The translations under genes and the position numbers were made by a program. The notes below the pieces were generated by a model, which saw only the letters and a list, made by a program, of their open reading frames with translations, did no database searches and had not been told where the DNA came from. Source: Contendibacter sp031732755 (GTDB taxonomy: Bacteria; Pseudomonadota; Gammaproteobacteria; Competibacterales; Competibacteraceae). From it: a stretch of DNA of 64,000 nucleotides. Location of the stretch: assembly GCA_031732755.1 (NCBI GenBank), contig JAVMKI010000074.1, positions 1 through 64,000 of the forward strand, read 5' to 3'. Each line of letters begins with the position of its first letter. Position 1 is the first letter of the stretch. Of this stretch, positions 8,623 through 16,931 are shown piece by piece.

Positions 8623-8784
8623 TTAATGGCCGCCTTCTCGTAGTTTTTTCTCATCAATCTCCCCCAGCCGGTTCAAATAAGGGAAGAGCGCCAGGATGAC
8701 ACCGATGCCGGCAATCACCACGAAGCTGAGAAAGAAATCGATGATGCTCAACAGGATGGCTCCATAAACCGTATCGGGAATCAT
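8623..8784 (-). CDS. 53-residue one-helix membrane protein, possible gamma-type subunit
   Basis: A short gene starting at ATG 8784 with GGAG eight bases upstream and ending at TAA 8623. The product has one membrane helix (about residues 8-34, including FFLSFVVIAGIGVILALFPY) and a charged tail (EIDEKKLREGGH). It sits directly upstream of the decarboxylase beta subunit, 56 bp away. Gamma subunits of these pumps are also small one-helix proteins, but they are normally about 80 residues and their tail binds the alpha subunit. No clear sequence similarity can be claimed, so the role is inferred from place and topology. Confidence 0.6.
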   Translation of the reverse strand: MIPDTVYGAILLSIIDFFLSFVVIAGIGVILALFPYLNRLGEIDEKKLREGGH

Positions 8785-8850
8785 CGTCGTCTACTCCACT
8801 GGGATGGATACAGCATAAATGGAAATTACCCGCGCAATTGGCCGGGCCGC

Positions 8851-9243
8851 TCAGGAATAGAGATCGATCAGCCGGCCACGAATGCGCAGCGCCAGGTCGC
8901 GCAGCTCGCCCGGTTCACGGAACGCCGCCAAAGCGGTGTCCGCTTCCTGCCAATCTTCATCGTAGACGCAACGCCGCGCGGCCAAGGCGAACCGCTCGTG
9001 GGGGGTTCCCGCAGCGCGGTCGAGCAACTGGTCGATATCAGCCCGTGTCTCCTCCAGAGCGGCCTGATCGGGCGCGGATTCTTCCAAAGCCCTGACGCGA
9101 CGGGCTAATTCTCTCACGTCGCCCCGAACCATCATCAGCAAGGTCAGGGTTTCGGTCAGCACCTCCCTGAGCGCGGCCACATCTTGGGCGGCGGTGGCGT
9201 GGCGAATGAGATTTTCGGTGGACTGGTCTGGATGGCGGGACAT
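8851..9243 (-). CDS. Conserved-looking soluble protein, unknown function
   Basis: A 130-residue, largely helical and highly charged protein without membrane segments. ATG 9243 is preceded by GAGGAA at good spacing. Residues about 20-65 look able to form a coiled coil (VAALREVLTETLTLL, DVRELARRVRALEES). I do not recognise the family. It is the first gene of a probable operon with the 53-residue membrane protein and the decarboxylase beta subunit (66-bp gap), so an accessory role for that membrane complex is possible but not shown. Confidence 0.6.
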   Translation of the reverse strand: MSRHPDQSTENLIRHATAAQDVAALREVLTETLTLLMMVRGDVRELARRVRALEESAPDQAALEETRADIDQLLDRAAGTPHERFALAARRCVYDEDWQEADTALAAFREPGELRDLALRIRGRLIDLYS

Positions 9244-9615
9244 GGCCGGTTCCTCACGGTGCGCGCGGCAGGCTTCGAAAACTTAAGTTTTTTACCAAAA
9301 TAGCTGTAAAGAAGTCGTAAAAATAACGCTGTCTCGTATAAAAATTTTGTAAAAACCGGAGAAGATCACTGAGACAGAACCGACCATTTTTCTAGGATAA
9401 TCACCCGATTTTTATGTCGGACCTTAAACAAACTCAATATAAAAAGTAGGAAACATCGCACTTTACCTTTAATCAGAAAATCACAATGCATTGTTTTATA
9501 TAAACTTCATTGATTGGCATAAAATATGAACTTCTACAATCGGACCTAAATACAAAGGACATGAACCGCGTTTCGTGAAAAGGGACATCAGGCGAATACT
9601 CACGGGAAAGCCTAT
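9244..9615. other. AT-rich divergent promoter region
   Basis: This 372-bp gap lies between two divergent operons and is much richer in A and T than the flanking genes, as expected for a control region. Several GTAAA/TAAAA tracts occur between 9300 and 9360. I saw no convincing protein frame, no perfect FNR-type palindrome and no riboswitch I can name. Both the decarboxylase operon (minus) and the hdr operon (plus) must be started from here. Confidence 0.5.
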
Positions 9616-10188
9616 ATGAACAGTCATAGTCAAAATACCAAGCAAATAACCAGCTTGGCGAATCAGATACAAGAGGCGACCGGCGTCGCGCTGCACTGCT
9701 GTTACCAGTGCGGCAAATGCGCCGCAGGTTGCCCGGTAGCCGGAGACATGGATATGCCTTCCTGCCAGGTTCTACGCCTATTGCAATACGAATCTTCCGA
9801 GAATGACCGGCGGGTACTGGAGAGCGAGAGCATCTGGCTCTGCCTGTCCTGCGATACTTGCCACAGCCGCTGCCCACAAACCATCAACACACCTAAGGTC
9901 ATGTATTTCCTGCGCGAGGAATCCGTGCGCCTGGGTCTGGCTCATCCCAAGAGCAAGGACGCGCAGGCCTTTCACAAGGCGTTTCTGGGATCGATTGCCC
10001 GGCACGGTCGCCTGCACGAAATCGGTATGTTGATGAACTACAAGTTCCGCACCGGCCATCTGCTCCAGGATATGACCTTGGGTTCCAAGCTCTACCAGAA
10101 GGGCAAGTTGGAGCTGCTACCCCACGGGATCGAAGATAAGGCAGCGGTGAAGAACCTGTTCAAACGCACCACCGGGGACAAGGAGTAG
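9616..10188 (+). CDS. hdrC: Heterodisulfide reductase-like subunit C
   Basis: Iron-sulfur electron-transfer subunit that feeds HdrB. The 190 residues contain two [4Fe-4S] motifs: CYQCGKCAAGCP (Cys 29, 32, 35, 39) and CLSCDTCHSRCP. These are followed by the typical NTPKVMYFLREESVRLGL helix and a C-terminal helical tail. No membrane segment is present, so this is the soluble type and not the DsrM-like type. It is the first gene of a seven-gene run on the plus strand and ends 3 bp before hdrB. The physiological partner of this bacterial Hdr is unknown, because bacteria without methanogen coenzymes must use another disulfide or thiol protein. Confidence 0.93.
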   Translation: MNSHSQNTKQITSLANQIQEATGVALHCCYQCGKCAAGCPVAGDMDMPSCQVLRLLQYESSENDRRVLESESIWLCLSCDTCHSRCPQTINTPKVMYFLREESVRLGLAHPKSKDAQAFHKAFLGSIARHGRLHEIGMLMNYKFRTGHLLQDMTLGSKLYQKGKLELLPHGIEDKAAVKNLFKRTTGDKE

Positions 10189-10191
10189 GTC

Positions 10192-11085
10192 ATGCGTATT
10201 GGCTACTATCCGGGTTGTTCCCTGACCAGTTCGGCGCGGGAATACGATGAGTCGGTGCGGGCGGTCTGCGAGATGCTCGACCTGACGCTGGTGGAGATTC
10301 CCGACTGGAACTGTTGCGGCGCCTCCTCAGCCCATGTGGCGGGCGCGGAGCTGGCCTTGGGCCTGCGCGCGCGCAATCTGGCGCTGGCGGAAGCCGCCGG
10401 GCTGGATGAAATCCTCGCGCCCTGTGCGGCTTGCTTCAATCGCCTGGCGTCGGCCAGCGTGGAACTGGCCGACGCTCCCGACAAACGCCAGGCGGTGTCC
10501 GAAGTCATCGGTATGCCGTATAGCGGTAAGGTTCGGGTCTTGAATATGCTGGCGGTGCTGGAGCGGTTCAAGGATCAGATCGCGGCCAAGACTGAGCAAT
10601 CCTTCCGCCACAAAGTCGCCTGTTATTACGGTTGCCTGCTGGTGCGTCCAACCAAGGTGGCCCAATTCGACCGCGTGGAAGATCCGCAGAGCATGGATCA
10701 GATCATGGCGGCCACGGGAGCCAAGCCGGTGCGCTGGTCCAGCAAGACCGAGTGCTGCGGCACCGGCCTGTCCACTATCACCCGCACCGAACTGGTGGCC
10801 AACCTCAGCGGCCGCATCGTCGCTGACGCTGCCAAACGCGAGGCGGTCGCCATCATCACCGCCTGCCCGATGTGCCAAACCAATTTGGACATGCGTCGCC
10901 CCGAAATCAACCAGAAGTTACAGCAGAAACACCGCATTCCGGTGTTGTACGTCACCCAAGCTCTGGGCCTGGCGATGGGCATCGACCCACAACGGCTCGG
11001 TTTGCAACGGCACATGGTGCCAGTCGAACTGCCGGAACCAGAACCTGAAGTCGTCACGACCGACGACGATGACGACGAGGACTGA
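10192..11085 (+). CDS. hdrB: Heterodisulfide reductase-like subunit B
   Basis: Catalytic subunit with two complete CCG domains. The first has YYPGCS, WNCCGA and APCAACFN. The second has CYYGCLL, TECCGTG and TACPMCQ. In characterised HdrB each such domain binds a non-cubane [4Fe-4S] cluster that splits a disulfide, and all expected cysteines are present here, which argues for real activity. The 297 residues end in an acidic tail (DDDDDED). Translation is probably coupled to hdrC (3-bp gap) and hdrA (11-bp gap with GAGGAGAAT). The substrate is not evident; a DsrC-type protein disulfide is the best-known bacterial option, but no dsrC is in the window. Confidence 0.93.
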   Translation: MRIGYYPGCSLTSSAREYDESVRAVCEMLDLTLVEIPDWNCCGASSAHVAGAELALGLRARNLALAEAAGLDEILAPCAACFNRLASASVELADAPDKRQAVSEVIGMPYSGKVRVLNMLAVLERFKDQIAAKTEQSFRHKVACYYGCLLVRPTKVAQFDRVEDPQSMDQIMAATGAKPVRWSSKTECCGTGLSTITRTELVANLSGRIVADAAKREAVAIITACPMCQTNLDMRRPEINQKLQQKHRIPVLYVTQALGLAMGIDPQRLGLQRHMVPVELPEPEPEVVTTDDDDDED

Positions 11086-11096
11086 GGAGAATCGCC

Positions 11097-13088
11097 ATGT
11101 CACGACTGGGAGTCTTTGTTTGCCATTGCGGTGAGAACATCGGCGCGACTGTCGATGTCACCGAGGTGGCGGAGCGTTGCAAGCACATGTCCGGTGTGGC
11201 CCACGCCGAGGATTACAAGTATCTGTGCTCCAATCCGGGTCAGAACAAGATCAAGCAGGCCATCCAGGAGCATCAACTGGATGGCGTGGTGGTGGCGGCC
11301 TGCTCGCCACGCATGCACGAACCGACCTTCCGCCGGGCGGTGAGCGACGCTGGCCTGAACGCCTATATGTGCGAAGTGGCCAACCTGCGCGAGCATTGCT
11401 CGTGGGTGCACCAAAAGGCCGACAGCACCACCGAGAAGGCGGTCGACCTAGTGCGCCTGCAAGTGGAAAAGGTCAAGCGCAACAAGCCGCTGGACACCAT
11501 TCAGGTACCGATTACCCGCTCGGCGCTGGTGATCGGCGGCGGCATCGCTGGCATCCAGGCCGCGCTCGACATCGCCGATTCCGGCCACAAGGTCATCCTG
11601 GTGGAGCGCTCGCCGGCACTGGGCGGCCACATGGCGCAGTTGTCGGAAACCTTCCCGACTCTGGACTGCTCGCAGTGCATCCTGACCCCGCGGATGGTGG
11701 ACGTCTCGCGCCATCCCAACATCACCCTGCTGACCTATTCCGAAGTGGAGCATGTGGACGGCTTCATCGGCAACTTCAAGGTAGCCATCCGCAAGCGCGC
11801 CCGCATGATCGACGAGGAGCTGTGCACGGGCTGCGGCGAATGCTTGCAGAAGTGCCCGACCAAGAACGTCATCGACAGCTTTAACGAAGGGCTGTCCATG
11901 CGGCGGGCGATTTACGTGCCCTTCGCCCAGGCGGTGCCCAACATTCCCGTCATCGATACCGAGCATTGCCGGCGCTATCAGAAGAAAAAGTGCGACCGCT
12001 GCGCCAAAGCCTGCCCCACCAAGGCGATTAAGTTCGACCAGAAGGACGAGATCCTCAACGTCGAGGTGGGCGCGATCGTGGTGGCGACTGGCTACCAGGT
12101 GATGAGCACCGACCGCTTCCCCGAATACGGCTACGGTACTTACCCAGACGTGATCACCGGCTTGCAGTTCGAGCGCTACGCCTCCGCCTCCGGCCCCACC
12201 CAAGGCGTCATCAAACGCCCCAGCGACGGCAAGGAACCGGAAACCGTGGTGTTCCTAGCCTGTTCCGGCAGCCGGGACGCCGCCAAGGGCGTCAAGTATT
12301 GCAGCAAGATTTGCTGCATGTACACCGCCAAGCACGCGATGCTGCTCAAGCACAAGAACCACAACGCCAAGGCGTATGTGTTCTACATGGACATTCGCGC
12401 CGCCGGCAAGAATTACGACGAGTTCGTGCGCCGGGCGATCGAGGAAGACGGCGTCAAGTACATCCGGGGCCGGGTCTCCCGTATCTACGAGGAGGACGGC
12501 AAGCTGATCGTCAAGGGTGCGGATACCCTGCTGGGTGGCGAGCCGGTCCAGATCAAAGCCGACATGGTGGTGCTGGCCTCGGCGGCCTTACCCAACCACG
12601 GGCAGGGCGAGCTGGCCCAGAAACTCCATGTGGGCACCGACCCCTATGGGTTCGTGGCTGAAGCGCATCCCAAGCTGCGGCCGGTAGAAACCACCTCGGC
12701 CGGCATCTTCCTGGCCGGAGCCTGCCAGTCGCCGCGCGATATTCCGGAAACCGTGGGCCAGGCCAGCGCCGCCGCGGCCAAAGTGACGGCCCTGCTCAGT
12801 CGCAGCCATCTGGCCCGCGAGCCGCTGGTGGCCGAGGTCAACCGGCGGCCTGCGCCCGAATACAGCACGTGCACCGGCTGCCTGCTGTGCGAAACCGCCT
12901 GTCCCTATCAGGCCATCGGCCACGAGGACATCAAGGATCGCAACGGCAACGTCCTCAAGACGCTCGCCAAGATTAATCCCGGCTTGTGCCAGGGTTGCGG
13001 CACCTGTGTCTCGCTGTGCCGCACCAAAGCTATCGATCTGCACGGTTATTCCAACGAGCAGGTCTTCGCCGAAATCATGAGTCTGTAG
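11097..13088 (+). CDS. hdrA: Heterodisulfide reductase-like subunit A (FAD, iron-sulfur)
   Basis: Flavoprotein hub of the complex, 663 residues. An N-terminal domain begins VFVCHCGENIGATVDVTEV. It is followed by an FAD-binding GGGIAGIQAALDIADSGH (about 143-160), the HdrA signature LDCSQCILTPRMVDV, an inserted ferredoxin pair (CTGCGECLQKCP, CDRCAKACP), the thioredoxin-reductase-like part, and a C-terminal ferredoxin pair (CTGCLLCETACP, CQGCGTCVSLCR). In studied systems the HdrA FAD is the site of electron bifurcation. The final motif has R-T rather than the usual P after the last cysteine. It is a single-length HdrA, not a duplicated HdrA2 type. Confidence 0.94.
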   Translation: MSRLGVFVCHCGENIGATVDVTEVAERCKHMSGVAHAEDYKYLCSNPGQNKIKQAIQEHQLDGVVVAACSPRMHEPTFRRAVSDAGLNAYMCEVANLREHCSWVHQKADSTTEKAVDLVRLQVEKVKRNKPLDTIQVPITRSALVIGGGIAGIQAALDIADSGHKVILVERSPALGGHMAQLSETFPTLDCSQCILTPRMVDVSRHPNITLLTYSEVEHVDGFIGNFKVAIRKRARMIDEELCTGCGECLQKCPTKNVIDSFNEGLSMRRAIYVPFAQAVPNIPVIDTEHCRRYQKKKCDRCAKACPTKAIKFDQKDEILNVEVGAIVVATGYQVMSTDRFPEYGYGTYPDVITGLQFERYASASGPTQGVIKRPSDGKEPETVVFLACSGSRDAAKGVKYCSKICCMYTAKHAMLLKHKNHNAKAYVFYMDIRAAGKNYDEFVRRAIEEDGVKYIRGRVSRIYEEDGKLIVKGADTLLGGEPVQIKADMVVLASAALPNHGQGELAQKLHVGTDPYGFVAEAHPKLRPVETTSAGIFLAGACQSPRDIPETVGQASAAAAKVTALLSRSHLAREPLVAEVNRRPAPEYSTCTGCLLCETACPYQAIGHEDIKDRNGNVLKTLAKINPGLCQGCGTCVSLCRTKAIDLHGYSNEQVFAEIMSL

Positions 13089-13097
13089 GAGCCTCCG

Positions 13098-13538
13098 ATG
13101 GCTGACGACGTATTCGAACCCAAGATCACGGCGTTCGTGTGCAACTGGTGCACCTATGCGGGCGCTGACCTGACTGGCACCAGCCGCCTCAAGTATCAAT
13201 CCAACGTGCGCATCATTCGCTTGCCTTGCACCGGCCGGGTGGACTTCATGCTGATTCAGAAAGCGTTCGCGCGCGGTTCGGACGGCGTGATCGTCTCCGG
13301 TTGCCATCCGAACGACTGTCACTACACCAGCGGCAACTATCACGCCCGGCGACGCTGGATGGTGTTCAACGATCTGATGGAATTCATGGGCCTGGACATG
13401 CGGCGCATCACCTTTTCTTGGGTGTCCGCCGCCGAAGGAGCCAAGTGGGCGACGCTGGTGAACGAAGTGACCGATCATCTGCGCGAACTGGGCCCCTATA
13501 CCGAATATCAACGCCTGCTCAATGCCGGCGTGGCCTGA
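13098..13538 (+). CDS. flxD: MvhD/FlxD-like iron-sulfur linker subunit
   Basis: A 146-residue protein carrying the paired-cysteine pattern of MvhD (CNWCTYAGAD, LPCTGRVD, GCHPNDCHY), which binds a [2Fe-2S] cluster and docks an electron-donating module onto HdrA. In methanogens the donor is a [NiFe] hydrogenase; no hydrogenase gene is present here, and the next three genes look like the NADH-oxidising FlxABC module instead. It starts 9 bp after hdrA behind GGAGCC. Together these facts support an NAD-linked Hdr complex. Confidence 0.85.
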   Translation: MADDVFEPKITAFVCNWCTYAGADLTGTSRLKYQSNVRIIRLPCTGRVDFMLIQKAFARGSDGVIVSGCHPNDCHYTSGNYHARRRWMVFNDLMEFMGLDMRRITFSWVSAAEGAKWATLVNEVTDHLRELGPYTEYQRLLNAGVA

Positions 13539-13553
13539 ACCAGGAGTCGCATC

Positions 13554-14357
13554 GTGGACGTTTTACGCAATAAAGCACGAGACCTGCTGGCTCAGGGCCA
13601 AGTTCAGGTCGTCATCGGTTACGAAGCCGGAACCAGCGGTGCACGCCGCCCCAGCTTCGCCCGCAGCGAGGCGGATGCCGCCCGCCTGATGTGGGATGCC
13701 GACTGCGTCGGTAATCTGGCCGGTTATCTGACCCGCCCAGAGATCAAGAAGATGGGCAAGGCCGCCATCGTCGCCAACGCCGCGACCCTGCGCGCTTTGC
13801 TGCAACTGACCGCCGAACATCAGCTAGCGGAAGGCGCGGTGCTGGCCTTGGTGGTGACGGAAGAAGGTGCAGTGCTGGAGCTATCCAACGCCCAAGCCGT
13901 GACCGAACAGGTCGCGACCTTGCCCAGCAGCCTGAGCGCCGCCGATCGGGAAAAATTGGAACGGTTGATGGCGCTGTCCCGTGAGGAGCGCCGGGCGTTC
14001 TGGGAACAGGAACTGCAACGCTGCGTCAAGTGCTACGCCTGCCGCAGCTCCTGCCCGATGTGTTACTGCGGTTCCTGCACGATGGATTGCAACCGGCCGC
14101 AATGGGTGCCGGTCGCCAGTCACGAATTGGGCAACCTGGAATATCACACCGTGCGCGCCATGCACTTGGCCGGGCGCTGCGTGCAATGCGGCGAATGCGG
14201 CCGCGCCTGTCCGGTTGGAATCCCGATCCATTTGCTGACCTGCTACGCGGAAGAGAGCGTGCGGCGGCAGTTCGGCCAGCCCGCCGGCACCAGCGCCACG
14301 CTGAATTACGCGCTGGGTAACTTCCGGCCCGATGACCAAGAATCCTTTATCCGCTAG
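13554..14357 (+). CDS. Double [4Fe-4S] protein of the Flx module (FlxC-like)
   Basis: A 267-residue protein with GTG start at 13554 and AGGAG seven bases before it. Residues 1-150 resemble the N-terminal part of FrhB/FdhB-type proteins (QVVIGYEAG..). The C-terminal half holds two ferredoxin-like clusters, CVKCYACRSSCPMCYC and CVQCGECGRACPVGIP, with additional cysteines (CGSCTMDC). Proteins of this kind link the flavin/NAD subunit to HdrA in Flx-Hdr operons. I am not certain whether FlxC or FlxB is the correct name, so no symbol is given. It sits between flxD (15-bp gap) and the next iron-sulfur gene (9-bp gap). Confidence 0.8.
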   Translation: MDVLRNKARDLLAQGQVQVVIGYEAGTSGARRPSFARSEADAARLMWDADCVGNLAGYLTRPEIKKMGKAAIVANAATLRALLQLTAEHQLAEGAVLALVVTEEGAVLELSNAQAVTEQVATLPSSLSAADREKLERLMALSREERRAFWEQELQRCVKCYACRSSCPMCYCGSCTMDCNRPQWVPVASHELGNLEYHTVRAMHLAGRCVQCGECGRACPVGIPIHLLTCYAEESVRRQFGQPAGTSATLNYALGNFRPDDQESFIR

Positions 14358-14366
14358 GCAGCCGTC

Positions 14367-15377
14367 ATGACCAGCACATTCAAACTTTCTGCAAGCGCGT
14401 TGGAAACCTTGTTCGCGGCCTTGAGCACGGGCGGTTGGCGGATTCTGGGGCCGACCGAAACCGATGGTCGGGTCGAAGTGCGCGAAGTGAAAAACCCTTC
14501 CCAGGTCGCCAGTCAGTATCTGCAATCGACCTTGAGCGCCAAGGAGGTCGCCTTTCCCAAGGTCGAGCGGCTGTTGAGCTACAAGATGACGCCCGGCCAG
14601 GTGGAATTGCAGGATCACGATCCCGAGTTGCAGCCCACCGTGCTGTTCGGGGCGCGGCCCTGCGAAGCGGCCGGATTCGGCGTACTGGACAAGGTGTTCA
14701 ACTGGGATTCCCGCGACAAGCTGTTCAGCGCGCGGCTGCGACAATTGACTGTCATCGGGCTGAGCTGTACCCAGGCCGACGATGCTTGCTTCTGCACTTC
14801 GGTCGGCGGCGGGCCTGGATCCACTAGGGGCAGCGACTTGTTGCTCACGCCATTGCCGAAGGGCGGCTATCTGGCGGAAGTCCTCACCGCCAAGGGCGAG
14901 GCGCTGCAAGCGCTGGTTCCTGCGGTGTTCGAACCCGCCGAGGGCGTGGACAAGGAAGCGCTACTGGCCAAAGTGGAACCTGTCTTCGACCGGGCCGAGC
15001 TGACCGCCAAGCTGCCGGGCTTGTTCGCCAGCGAGCTTTGGGCCGAGCAGAGTCTGCGCTGCCTCGGCTGTGGGGCCTGCGCTTTTGTCTGCCCGACCTG
15101 CGCTTGTTTCGACATCCAGGAGGAGGCGGACACCAAGCAAGGCCAACGCCTGCGCTTGTGGGATTCCTGCGGCCTGCGTCAGTTCACCCTGCACGCATCG
15201 GGGCACAATCCGCGTAACGTACAGGCCGAACGCTGGCGGCAGCGCGTCTACCACAAATTCAGCTACTTCCCGCAACGCTTCGGCGAAGCCATGTGCGTCG
15301 GCTGTGGCAAATGCACGCGCGCCTGTCCGGTGGATATGAATCTGAAGGAACATCTCACTCAAGCGTCTGGGGCCTGA
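14367..15377 (+). CDS. AsrA/FlxB-like [4Fe-4S] subunit
   Basis: A 336-residue protein similar in layout to subunit A of anaerobic sulfite reductase and to FlxB. An N-terminal domain with GARPCEAAGFGVLDKVF and ADDACFCTSVGGGP (about 94-155) is followed by two C-terminal ferredoxin motifs, CLGCGACAFVCPTCACFD and CVGCGKCTRACPVDMN. It probably passes electrons from the flavin/NAD subunit encoded next to the rest of the complex. Its stop is two bases before the ATG of the following gene. A true sulfite reductase is unlikely because no AsrC-like sirohaem subunit is encoded. Confidence 0.82.
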   Translation: MTSTFKLSASALETLFAALSTGGWRILGPTETDGRVEVREVKNPSQVASQYLQSTLSAKEVAFPKVERLLSYKMTPGQVELQDHDPELQPTVLFGARPCEAAGFGVLDKVFNWDSRDKLFSARLRQLTVIGLSCTQADDACFCTSVGGGPGSTRGSDLLLTPLPKGGYLAEVLTAKGEALQALVPAVFEPAEGVDKEALLAKVEPVFDRAELTAKLPGLFASELWAEQSLRCLGCGACAFVCPTCACFDIQEEADTKQGQRLRLWDSCGLRQFTLHASGHNPRNVQAERWRQRVYHKFSYFPQRFGEAMCVGCGKCTRACPVDMNLKEHLTQASGA

Positions 15378-15379
15378 TC

Positions 15380-16219
15380 ATGGCTGAGAGAAATCCCTAT
15401 CTGCCGTACCTGATGCGGGTCGCCAAAGTGACCGAGGAAGCGCCCGCCGTCAAAACCTTCCGGCTAGAGTTCATGAACCCGGAAGAAGCCGCCAATTTCG
15501 AGTTCTTTACCGGCCAGTTCGGCTTATACAGCGCCTTCGGCGAAGGCGAAAGCACCTTCTGCATCGCCTCCAGTCCGACCCGCAAGGGCTACATCGAATG
15601 CACTTTCCGGGCGGTCGGGCGCGTGACCTCGGCGCTGGCGACCAAGGAAGAGGGTGACATCGTCGGCTTCCGTGGCCCTTACGGCAATCTGTTTCCCCTT
15701 GACGCCTGGCGCGGCAAGAACCTGCTGTTCATCGCGGGTGGCATCGCCCTGCCGCCCTTGCGTAGCGTCATCTGGAATTGTCTGGATCGGCGCGAGGAGT
15801 TCGAGAACATCACGGTTCTCTACGGCGCGCGCAGCGTGGCGGATCTGGTCTACAAACACGAGCTGCAAGGGTGGGAGGGCCGATCCGACATCGACCTGGT
15901 CGTGACCGTGGACCCGGGCGGCGAAACCGCCGACTGGACCGGCAAGGTCGGTTTTGTCCCGACGGTGCTGGAACAGCTTGCGCCCGCCAGCGCTAACACC
16001 GTAGCGATCGTCTGCGGCCCGCCCATCATGATCAAGTTCACTCTGCCGTTGCTGGAGAAGCTGGGCTTCGGCGCCGATTCCATCTTCACGACGCTCGAAA
16101 ACCGGATGAAATGCGGGCACGGCAAATGCGGACGCTGCAATACCGGCGAAAGCTTCGTCTGCAAGGACGGCCCGGTTTACACCCTCGCGCAACTCCAAAA
16201 TTTGCCAGCGGAGTATTGA
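15380..16219 (+). CDS. flxA: FAD/NAD(P)-binding subunit of the Flx module
   Basis: A 279-residue ferredoxin-NADP reductase-type protein. It has an FAD-binding barrel with EGESTFCIASSPTR (about 53-66) and a nucleotide-binding half with LLFIAGGIALPPLRS and CGPPIMIKFTLPLL. A C-terminal [2Fe-2S] loop, MKCGHGKCGRCNTGES, is as in dihydroorotate dehydrogenase B and AsrB. This is the likely NADH entry or exit point of the Hdr complex. The open frame starts earlier, at 15293, but ATG 15380 follows the previous stop by two bases and gives the family's normal N-terminus. It ends 10 bp from the convergent kdpE stop, and no terminator hairpin is obvious between them. Confidence 0.85.
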   Translation: MAERNPYLPYLMRVAKVTEEAPAVKTFRLEFMNPEEAANFEFFTGQFGLYSAFGEGESTFCIASSPTRKGYIECTFRAVGRVTSALATKEEGDIVGFRGPYGNLFPLDAWRGKNLLFIAGGIALPPLRSVIWNCLDRREEFENITVLYGARSVADLVYKHELQGWEGRSDIDLVVTVDPGGETADWTGKVGFVPTVLEQLAPASANTVAIVCGPPIMIKFTLPLLEKLGFGADSIFTTLENRMKCGHGKCGRCNTGESFVCKDGPVYTLAQLQNLPAEY

Positions 16220-16229
16220 GTCCGCCGCG

Positions 16230-16931
16230 TCAACTGGGGCAAAAGCGATAGCCGACGCCGGTCTCGGTGAGAAAATACTGAGGCCGGGTCGGGTCGCTTT
16301 CCAGCTTTTGGCGCAGGTGGCCCATGTAGATGCGCAGGTAATGACCACGTTCCACGTAAGCCGGTCCCCAGACATCCCGCAACAACTGGCGATGCGTCAA
16401 CACCTTGCCGGGCTTGGTGACCAGCGCGGTCAGCAGCCGAAATTCAATCGGCGTGACGCGAACCGCCTGACCGTCGCGGATCACCTGCCGGCGCTCCAAG
16501 TCCACGCTCACCTCGCCAAAGGCGATGATGGCGCCACCATCTGGCTCGCGGGCGTGGCGTCGGCTCACCGCCCGTACCCGCGCCAACAACTCCGCCACGC
16601 CGAACGGTTTGATCAAATAATCATCGGCGCCGGCGTCCAGTGCCTCGACCTTGTCGTATTCCTCGACCCGGGCTGACAACACCAGCACCGGCACGCTGCT
16701 CCAGGCGCGCAAGTCGCGGATGAAGTCCACACCGTCACCGTCCGGCAACCCGAGATCGAGAATGATCAGATCCGGCTTGCGAGTGCCGGTTTCCAACAAA
16801 CCGCGCTGCAAGGTATCGGCCTCGTGTACCCGATAGCTTTCTCCCTCCAACGCGGCGCGCACGAATCGGCGAATGGCCTGCTCGTCCTCGACGATCAAAA
16901 CCGTTAGAGAGGGTTCGGACGTGGCGTTCAT
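16230..16931 (-). CDS. kdpE: KdpE response regulator
   Basis: An OmpR-type response regulator of 233 residues. The receiver domain has acidic pocket E15/D16, phospho-acceptor D59 in LIILDLGLPDGDG, and K in DDYLIKPFG. A winged-helix DNA-binding domain follows (about 135-228) with the family's HYLRIYMGHLRQKLE segment. In the Kdp system it receives phosphate from KdpD and activates kdpFABC under potassium limitation. The ATG overlaps the stop of the second kdpD-like gene by four bases, so the two are translationally coupled. Here it could be served by two kinases. Confidence 0.95.
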   Translation of the reverse strand: MNATSEPSLTVLIVEDEQAIRRFVRAALEGESYRVHEADTLQRGLLETGTRKPDLIILDLGLPDGDGVDFIRDLRAWSSVPVLVLSARVEEYDKVEALDAGADDYLIKPFGVAELLARVRAVSRRHAREPDGGAIIAFGEVSVDLERRQVIRDGQAVRVTPIEFRLLTALVTKPGKVLTHRQLLRDVWGPAYVERGHYLRIYMGHLRQKLESDPTRPQYFLTETGVGYRFCPS

